Assembly: GCA_030743915.1 (NCBI GenBank)
Contig: JASLRP010000596.1
Coordinates: forward strand, 1-6,904
Reading direction: 5' to 3'
Length of the DNA: 6,904 nucleotides
DNA from: SAR202 cluster bacterium
GTDB lineage: Bacteria > Chloroflexota > Dehalococcoidia > Lucifugimonadales > UBA1123
This document shows positions 1 to 4,087 of this stretch, piece by piece (positions within the stretch are counted from its first letter, which is position 1; each line of letters opens with the position of its first letter). A model generated the notes under the pieces. It made no database searches. It was not told the origin of the DNA and worked only from the letters and a program-made list of their open reading frames with translations. The translations under genes were made by a program, and so were the position numbers.

Positions 1-1
1 G

Positions 2-274
2 GAGGCGGTGACACGTTATCTGGCTGTCGAACTGGCGCCCCAGGGCATATCGGTGAACGCGGTGTCCGGTGGCTACGTCGAGACCGGCGCTCTGGACCAC
101 TTTCCAACCAAAGACCAGATGCTGGAGTCGGGTCGGGACACTCCGGCGGGCCGCATGGTAACGGTGGAGGACATCGCTCGGGTGGTGGCGTTCCTCTGCA
201 CATCCGATGCTGAGATGATACGAGGGCAGGTGGTCCTGGTGGACGGCGGCGTCACTTTGAAGGCTGACCTGTAA
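2..274 (+). CDS. fabL: FabL-type enoyl-[ACP] reductase (SDR family), C-terminal part only
   Basis: The frame is open from base 2 and ends at TAA 272-274, giving the last 90 residues of a short-chain dehydrogenase; the start, Rossmann nucleotide motif and catalytic Tyr/Lys lie outside the window. The visible part begins just after the active-site helix (EAVTRYLAVELAPQGI), then has the NAVSGG turn, a 'HFP' segment, 'TPAGRMV', 'DMIRGQ'-like 'EMIRGQ' and the closing VDGG. This order closely matches my recollection of Bacillus FabL (enoyl-ACP reductase III), which reduces trans-2-enoyl-ACP in the last step of fatty-acid elongation in the cytoplasm. The SDR family is certain; the FabL subgroup is likely but rests on remembered family sequence, and another SDR oxidoreductase is possible. 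The GTG at base 8 is an internal Val, not a start. The gene converges on the YgfZ-like gene with two bases between the stops. Confidence 0.8.
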   Translation, partial: EAVTRYLAVELAPQGISVNAVSGGYVETGALDHFPTKDQMLESGRDTPAGRMVTVEDIARVVAFLCTSDAEMIRGQVVLVDGGVTLKADL

Positions 275-279
275 GGTCA
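265..279. other. Small perfect inverted repeat spanning two convergent stop codons
   Basis: TGACCT, a GTA centre and AGGTCA form a 6-bp perfect inverted repeat. It contains both the TAA of the plus-strand reductase (272-274) and the TGA of the minus-strand YgfZ-like gene (277-279). There is no T-tract on either side, so a classical intrinsic terminator is not supported; a short bidirectional pause or plain chance are both possible. Confidence 0.3.
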
Positions 280-1269
280 CGCCTCTCCGGAAATCCTCGA
301 CACGGTCAGCGCAACCTCGCCGTCGGCAGATTCTGCTAGCACGGACGCGCCGGCTTCAACGTGAGCGTTTCTGACATAACCCAGCGCGACTCCCAACCCA
401 TCTTCGAAGGCGCCAACCGAGGTTAGCTGCCCGACATCTTTGCCATCGACGGTTAGGGATGTTCCTGGAACCGGATTGGGGCCATTGTCATTCCACTCCA
501 ACTTCACCAGATGCTTTTGCACTTTTTCGTAGGCGTTCAACCGGGACACGACCTCCTGGCCGATGTAGCAGATTTTGTTGAAGCTGATGTGGGGGCGCAG
601 CCCTGCCTCCAGCGGGTTGAAATCCTCTGTCAACTCGCCTGTGGCGGCTGGCACGGCCATCGCGATTCTGAGGTTTTCTGACACGGAATTTGACACGACG
701 CTTACGCCAAGATTGTTGAACGCAGATATGACCTGCTCTTTGGCTTGGAAATTGGCGATGAGTTCGAAGGTGGGCAAATTGAAGTGATCAGTCCTCACCA
801 GAGTCGAGTTGTCCAAGGCATCGACGGCGATGGGCGAGTGGAGTTCCAGTTGGTCAACACTGACGCCGATAGCCTGCTGGATGGCCTCGGCGGATTCGGG
901 GCCGACGATGGCGAGCATGGCGGTGTCATCAGTGATGTTCTGGACGGTCACGTCTTCGATGAAGGTATAGAACTCTATCCAGTCGGCCACCTGTTGTTGG
1001 CGTCCAGGGCTGGTCAGGATCAGGAGTGAGTCGTCGGAGGGAATAATCGACAGCAGGTCGATTATTCTGCCTTTGGCGGTTGTCAGGACTGTGTTCATGC
1101 CCTGACCAGGCGTGAGCAACTCCAGGTTGTTGGTGGACAGCCTGTTGAGAAGGTCTGTGGCGTCATCGCCGGAAACTCTGAGCCTTCCGACGTCAGATCG
1201 GTCGATCAGGGCCGCGTGGCTTGTTGCGGATTCGATCTCGCTGGATGGTCTGGATTCTGCGAGCGCCAT
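277..1269 (-). CDS. ygfZ: YgfZ/IBA57-family folate-binding Fe-S maturation protein
   Basis: A 330-residue protein of the GcvT-like folate-binding family (YgfZ in bacteria, IBA57/CAF17 in mitochondria), which helps assemble or repair [4Fe-4S] clusters and, in E. coli, supports MiaB-type tRNA modification. Visible hallmarks are the N-terminal 'ALIDRSDVGRLRVSGDDATD' region (about residues 20-39), NPLEAGL (218-224), and the family signature at 232-239 read as KICYIGQE, with the conserved Cys at 234. The usual signature is K-G-C-Y-x-G-Q-E, so the Gly is replaced by Ile here. A C-terminal barrel follows (to 'VALGYVRNAHVEAGA'). I chose the ATG at 1269 over the GTG at 1305: it has GGAGG eight bases upstream, while the GTG lies inside a hairpin stem without a ribosome site. 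The gene lies 83 bases downstream of the A-type Fe-S carrier on the same strand and is probably cotranscribed with it. Confidence 0.9.
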   Translation of the reverse strand: MALAESRPSSEIESATSHAALIDRSDVGRLRVSGDDATDLLNRLSTNNLELLTPGQGMNTVLTTAKGRIIDLLSIIPSDDSLLILTSPGRQQQVADWIEFYTFIEDVTVQNITDDTAMLAIVGPESAEAIQQAIGVSVDQLELHSPIAVDALDNSTLVRTDHFNLPTFELIANFQAKEQVISAFNNLGVSVVSNSVSENLRIAMAVPAATGELTEDFNPLEAGLRPHISFNKICYIGQEVVSRLNAYEKVQKHLVKLEWNDNGPNPVPGTSLTVDGKDVGQLTSVGAFEDGLGVALGYVRNAHVEAGASVLAESADGEVALTVSRISGEA

Positions 1270-1277
1270 CTGGGGTG

Positions 1278-1282
1278 CCTCC
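1278..1282 (-). promoter_or_regulatory. Ribosome binding site of the YgfZ-like gene
   Basis: GGAGG on the minus strand, eight bases before the ATG at 1269. It decides the start in favour of residue 13 of the longest open frame. Confidence 0.75.
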
Positions 1283-1294
1283 TGGTTGAACAGA

Positions 1295-1322
1295 AATCGC
1301 CGCACAGTTCGGTGCGGCGATT
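1295..1322 (-). other. Perfect 11-bp intercistronic hairpin
   Basis: AATCGCCGCAC and GTGCGGCGATT are exact reverse complements separated by a 6-base loop (1306-1311). The hairpin lies between the Fe-S carrier stop (1353) and the YgfZ-like ribosome site (1278-1282). Reading on the minus strand it is followed by TCTGTTC, not a U-run, so it does not look like a strong intrinsic terminator. A partial terminator, an mRNA-processing or stabilising element, or a translation-modulating leader structure are the reasonable options. Confidence 0.7.
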
Positions 1323-1352
1323 CATTTTGTCAATTCTTAAAGTCTTTCCGGT

Positions 1353-1703
1353 TCAGACGCTGAAGGATGTCCCGCAACCACAGGTGGTCTTGGCGTTGGG
1401 GTTGTTGAAGACGAAACCCTTGCCGTTGAGACCGCCAGAATACTCCAGGTTGGTGCCAGCGAGGAATATGTACGATTTCCGATCAACGTACAACTCGATG
1501 CCGTGCCCTTCGATGATCTTGTCGTTCTCGGTGGGCTCGTTTACCAGGTCCAGCGTGTAAGTCATGCCGGAACATCCGCCGCCTTTGACTCCTACGCGGA
1601 GGTTAGAGCCGGGCTTGCCCTCTTGCTCTGCAAAGGATCGGATGTAGTCCGCTGCGTCTTCGGTGATGGTGATTGTCAGCGGCTCGGGCATCGTTTTGTT
1701 CAT
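1353..1703 (-). CDS. iscA: A-type iron-sulfur cluster carrier (IscA/ErpA/HesB family)
   Basis: A 116-residue protein, close to the normal family length (about 105-120). It accepts Fe-S clusters from a scaffold and delivers them to apo-enzymes in the cytoplasm. The three invariant cysteines are present: Cys44 in GGGCSG, and Cys108 and Cys110 in TTCGCGTSF. The 'LAGTNLEYSGGLNGKGF' and 'FNNPNA' blocks before the last pair are typical of the family. The ATG at 1703 has AGAGGA four bases upstream; the ATG four codons later would be too far from it. A near-consensus promoter lies about 60 bases upstream. Sequence alone does not separate IscA, ErpA and SufA; the symbol stands for the family. No iscS, iscU or suf gene is visible nearby. 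The YgfZ/IBA57 homologue downstream is the natural functional partner. Confidence 0.95.
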   Translation of the reverse strand: MNKTMPEPLTITITEDAADYIRSFAEQEGKPGSNLRVGVKGGGCSGMTYTLDLVNEPTENDKIIEGHGIELYVDRKSYIFLAGTNLEYSGGLNGKGFVFNNPNAKTTCGCGTSFSV

Positions 1704-1759
1704 ACTGTCCTCTTGTGGAACTCTACATGTTGGTCAGAACAGGCCTGAATTGTATGCCT

Positions 1760-1788
1760 ATTTTACTAACTAAACTAATGAGCGTCAA
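1760..1788 (-). promoter_or_regulatory. Sigma70-type promoter of the Fe-S carrier / YgfZ pair
   Basis: On the minus strand TTGACG (1788-1783) and TAAAAT (1765-1760) are separated by exactly 17 bases. Each hexamer matches the consensus at five of six positions. Transcription would begin near 1753, leaving a leader of about 50 bases before the ATG at 1703. The spacer contains three TTAG units. I see no clear IscR or SufR operator. Inferred from pattern only. Confidence 0.6.
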
Positions 1789-1841
1789 TCGACCCGACGC
1801 TGAAATTGTGAGAATTCCGTGGGGTTGAGGAGCTACGGCCT

Positions 1842-1888
1842 GCAGGATTCCGCTAAAGATGGTCGTGTTGCAGGACGCGGAATCATGC
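1842..1888. repeat. Imperfect 12-position inverted repeat overlapping the zinc-ribbon gene end
   Basis: The left arm GCAGGATTCCGC (1842-1853) pairs with the right arm GCGGAATCATGC (1877-1888), with one mismatch and a 23-base loop. The right arm contains the TGA stop of the zinc-ribbon gene (1883-1885). TGCAGGA also occurs directly repeated at 1841 and 1869. There is no T-run after the stem in the direction of the gene, so it is not a textbook terminator; it may still end or stabilise the small transcript. Confidence 0.45.
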
Positions 1889-2068
1889 CACTTTTGGCTT
1901 GCGTCCGGGTTTCATCTTGCCTTTTTGAATCTTGAATGTCACGGGCAGTTTTCGTTGTATATCTTGCACGTGCCCACATTGGAGGCATTCTTGATACTCT
2001 CCGTAGTGATCGGAACGGTTATTCAGATCGCCAGCGCACCGAGGGCAGGCCCGGAACATTACCACCAT
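1883..2068 (-). CDS. Small zinc-ribbon protein of unknown function
   Basis: A 61-residue protein with two CxxC knuckles: Cys8-Pro-Arg-Cys11 and Cys28-Leu-Gln-Cys31, separated by 16 residues. This is the layout of a rubredoxin-like or treble-clef zinc ribbon, expected to bind one Zn(II). The tail is strongly basic (QKGKMKPGRKPKVA, residues 48-61), which suggests nucleic-acid contact. It somewhat resembles an AT-hook, but the canonical G-R-P core is not present. The ATG at 2068 has AAGGAGA five bases upstream; the longer open frame (to 2146) would begin within the promoter region and adds an unsupported 26 residues. I do not recognise a function. Small ribbons of this 'FRACPRC...GDL...YGEY...CLQCG' type are, as I recall, frequent in Chloroflexota as standalone proteins, and a transcription-associated role is only a guess. 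Confidence 0.8.
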   Translation of the reverse strand: MVVMFRACPRCAGDLNNRSDHYGEYQECLQCGHVQDIQRKLPVTFKIQKGKMKPGRKPKVA

Positions 2069-2073
2069 GCATC

Positions 2074-2080
2074 TCTCCTT
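2074..2080 (-). promoter_or_regulatory. Ribosome binding site of the zinc-ribbon gene
   Basis: AAGGAGA on the minus strand, five bases before the ATG at 2068. It supports the short 61-residue reading of the gene. Confidence 0.75.
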
Positions 2081-2109
2081 AGAGTTCCTGATATACGAGC
2101 AAATCGCCG

Positions 2110-2124
2110 ATGCTGTATCAGCAT
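2110..2124. promoter_or_regulatory. Palindrome in the zinc-ribbon leader
   Basis: ATGCTG-TAT-CAGCAT is a perfect 6-bp inverted repeat with a 3-base centre. It lies between the predicted transcription start (near 2132) and the ribosome site (2074-2080) of the zinc-ribbon gene. It could be an operator or a small leader hairpin; no known regulator site is recognised. Confidence 0.35.
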
Positions 2125-2138
2125 TGTCGAGAGATAAA

Positions 2139-2165
2139 ATTATCATGTAAAAGATAGATTGTCAA
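2139..2165 (-). promoter_or_regulatory. Likely promoter of the zinc-ribbon gene
   Basis: On the minus strand a perfect TTGACA (2165-2160) is followed after 15 bases by GATAAT (2144-2139), in a strongly AT-rich stretch (about 2128-2200). The 15-base spacing is shorter than the preferred 17, and TAATTT at the 17-base spacing is the alternative -10. The predicted start near 2132 gives a leader of about 64 bases. A TTTAG-ATG-CTAAA palindrome lies just upstream at 2177-2189. Confidence 0.5.
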
Positions 2166-2264
2166 ACTTTTTATGCTTTAGATGCTAAAAACTAATGAAG
2201 TGTCAGAAGCCGCCATGTTTTGAGGGCACGCCAGGACTGGATTGTGGAACCGAAACAGGGCAAG

Positions 2265-2293
2265 TTGACGCCGCAGAACCTTGGAAATATACT
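2265..2293 (+). promoter_or_regulatory. Sigma70-type promoter of the SDR / SMP-30 unit
   Basis: TTGACG (2265-2270) and TATACT (2288-2293) are 17 bases apart, each with five of six consensus matches. The start would be near 2300, leaving a short leader of about 28 bases, with GGAGG at 2318-2322 five bases before the ATG at 2328. Geometry and position make this convincing, though it rests on pattern only. Confidence 0.65.
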
Positions 2294-2327
2294 CGGCTAA
2301 ATGCGCATGTGACGACGGGAGGGAGAT

Positions 2328-3140
2328 ATGGCAGATTTCAACGGCAAAGTGGTGATCGTGACTGGCGGCGCGCTGGGTATGGGGGGCGTCACGGCGGAGG
2401 AGTTTGCCAAAGCCGGAGCGCTGGTTGTCGTGGCGGACGTCAATCGAGATGCTGGAGAAGCCATCGAAGGACGGATCAGAGCCGCCGGCAACACCTCGGT
2501 GTTCGTTGAGGCGGATGTGTCTGACTCCAGTCAGTGCCGGATTGTGGTGGAGAGGGCGGTCAGCGAGTATGGCGGTGTTGACGTGCTGTTCAACAACGTG
2601 GGCATACAACCGCCGACCTCTTATCAGAATGTCGAGGACACGCCAGAGGAGACATGGGACAGGATTGTTGGCGTTAATCTCAAGAGCCATTTCCTGATGT
2701 CCAAATTCGTGATCCCCGAGCTTCGCAAGCGCGGAGGCGGAGTGATTGTCAACAACGCCAGCGTTCAGGGTCTTCAGTCTCAACCGCTGGTGCCTGCGTA
2801 CGCGGCCAGCAAGGGCGGCGTTCTTTCGTTGACGCGCCAGATGGCGTTGGACTACGCATCGGAAGGCATCCGTGTTCTGGCGATTTGCCCTGGGACAATC
2901 GACACGGACATGGTCAGGACGGTTGCCGCGCTGGAAGGCGGCGACATCGAGGAAACGCTGGAACGTTATGGCTCCGGTCATCCGATAGGGCGGATTGGGA
3001 CGGGGCAGGATATCGCGAACCTGGTGATGTTTCTCGCCAGCGACGCGGCATCCTTCATGACCGGGACTCACGTGGTTGTGGATGGCGGTTTCATGGCGTT
3101 GGGCGCGTGGGCTGGTGGCGCTGGAGCGACTCAGGACTGA
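2328..3140 (+). CDS. Classical SDR-family NAD(P)-dependent dehydrogenase
   Basis: A complete 270-residue short-chain dehydrogenase, a cytoplasmic Rossmann-fold enzyme that oxidises an alcohol or sugar hydroxyl or reduces a carbonyl. All family elements are visible: the nucleotide motif TGGALGMG (12-19), Asp37 at the end of the second strand (ADV), which favours NAD(H) over NADP(H), NNVG (89-92, a variant of NNAG), Asn117, catalytic Ser145, and YAASK with Tyr158 and Lys162. PGTIDT (188-193) and the closing VDGG (251-254) follow, and the C-terminus is a Gly/Ala-rich tail. The start has GGAGG five bases upstream and a good promoter. Substrate cannot be deduced; 'glucose 1-dehydrogenase' or '3-oxoacyl-ACP reductase' would be generic labels. 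The SMP-30-family gene 82 bases downstream suggests that the product may be a lactone, an inference from context only. Confidence 0.93.
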   Translation: MADFNGKVVIVTGGALGMGGVTAEEFAKAGALVVVADVNRDAGEAIEGRIRAAGNTSVFVEADVSDSSQCRIVVERAVSEYGGVDVLFNNVGIQPPTSYQNVEDTPEETWDRIVGVNLKSHFLMSKFVIPELRKRGGGVIVNNASVQGLQSQPLVPAYAASKGGVLSLTRQMALDYASEGIRVLAICPGTIDTDMVRTVAALEGGDIEETLERYGSGHPIGRIGTGQDIANLVMFLASDAASFMTGTHVVVDGGFMALGAWAGGAGATQD

Positions 3141-3210
3141 TCTCTTCTATTGGGTTTGGCATATGGTCGATGGTTGGCTCAGTCAGACCTGGAATCTCTT
3201 TGAAAACGAT

Positions 3211-3215
3211 GGAGG
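3211..3215 (+). promoter_or_regulatory. Ribosome binding site of the SMP-30-family gene
   Basis: GGAGG seven bases before the ATG at 3223. It selects this start over upstream in-frame ATGs at 3076 (inside the SDR gene) and 3163 (no ribosome site seen). Confidence 0.8.
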
Positions 3216-3222
3216 CAACGGT

Positions 3223-4083
3223 ATGGCGATTCTCAACAATCGGCTTGATGTGTCAGTGCTTGTCGATGGGCTTGACCACGCTGAGGGTGTCGCCTGGGGA
3301 TTGGACGGGTATGCTTATGCCGGCGGCGAGGCGGGTCAGGTCTATCGAATAGACATTGAGAGGGGCGAGCTTTCTCAGTTCGCGCAAGTACCGGGCGGTT
3401 TTGTTCTTGGGATGGCGTTGGACGCGGATAACAACGTTTATGCCTGCGACACGGGCAGTCACAGCGTGTTGCGCATTACTCAAGGCGGCGTTGTCTCGAC
3501 GTATTCTGAAGGCGCTCCCGATACGCCTTTCTACTTTCCGAATTATCCGGCTTTTGACAGCCAGGGGAACCTTTATGTCGCGGCCTCCGGTGATTGGAAT
3601 GGCCGAAACGGCAAGGTGTTCAAGATAGCGCCGGGCGGAGTCGGCGAGGTTTGGAACGATGATCTTGTCGATTTCCCCAACGGTCTGTGCCTCGGGCCTG
3701 ACGGGAATTTTCTTTACGTGGTGATGAGTCTGAATTCCCCCAGGGTGGTGCGAATGCCGATTCTGGGTTCAGGGGATTCAGGCGATGTTGAGACAGTGGT
3801 CGAGTTACCCGAAACGGTGCCTGACGGGGTCGCTTTTGACACGGATGGGAATCTGTATATCTCCTGCTATCGACCGGACCGCATCTATCGCCTGTCTCCC
3901 ACTGGCAACCTGGATGTTCTGGCGGAGGATTACGAAGGCACGTTGATTGCCGCGCCGACCAATATCGCGTTCTGCGGGCCGGAGCTTGGGAGCCTGATAT
4001 CCGCGAACCTGGGCAGGTGGCACCTGACCAGGTATAACGTGGACGCCACAGGCATGTCGCTCCACTATCCGTCAATCGGGTGA
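3223..4083 (+). CDS. SMP-30/gluconolactonase-family beta-propeller protein
   Basis: A 286-residue protein of the SMP-30/gluconolactonase/LRE family, six-bladed propellers that use a central divalent metal (Ca2+, Zn2+ or similar) usually to hydrolyse sugar lactones. The probable metal ligands match the family: Glu21 in AEGVAW, Asn107 in FPNYPAF, Asn153 in FPNGLCLGPDG and Asp201 in VPDGVAFDTDG. Repeated 'D-x-D/Q-G-N-x-Y' blade motifs recur at about 67-73, 112-118, 160-165 and 206-212. No signal peptide is seen, so a cytoplasmic location is likely. The ATG has an excellent ribosome site; an upstream ATG at 3163 would add 20 residues without support. It follows the SDR gene with an 82-base gap and no terminator, so the two are probably cotranscribed. 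It ends four bases from the convergent lipoprotein gene. Substrate unknown. Confidence 0.9.
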   Translation: MAILNNRLDVSVLVDGLDHAEGVAWGLDGYAYAGGEAGQVYRIDIERGELSQFAQVPGGFVLGMALDADNNVYACDTGSHSVLRITQGGVVSTYSEGAPDTPFYFPNYPAFDSQGNLYVAASGDWNGRNGKVFKIAPGGVGEVWNDDLVDFPNGLCLGPDGNFLYVVMSLNSPRVVRMPILGSGDSGDVETVVELPETVPDGVAFDTDGNLYISCYRPDRIYRLSPTGNLDVLAEDYEGTLIAAPTNIAFCGPELGSLISANLGRWHLTRYNVDATGMSLHYPSIG

Positions 4084-4087
4084 GCTC

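Noticed and set aside
1270..1305. Twelve extra N-terminal residues for the YgfZ-like protein from a GTG at 1305
   Set aside because: The GTG lies in the stem of the intercistronic hairpin and lacks a ribosome site, while the ATG at 1269 has GGAGG at good spacing.
1295..1322. The hairpin as a plain intrinsic terminator
   Set aside because: On the minus strand the stem is followed by TCTGTTC and not a T-run. On the plus strand ATTTTGT follows loosely, but no plus-strand gene ends here.
2069..2146. A longer 87-residue zinc-ribbon protein beginning at 2146
   Set aside because: The extension overlaps the predicted promoter and transcription start, has no ribosome site or zinc-ribbon features, and a strong AAGGAGA precedes the ATG at 2068.
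2178..3071. A 297-codon open frame on the minus strand opposite the SDR gene
   Set aside because: It lies almost wholly antisense to a clear SDR with intact motifs. Its translation is rich in Arg and His with no recognisable domain, as expected from the complement of a GC-rich gene.
3076..3222. A 49-residue N-terminal extension of the SMP-30-family protein
   Set aside because: It would begin inside the SDR gene and reads as Trp-rich out-of-frame sequence. The family alignment and the GGAGG site support 3223.
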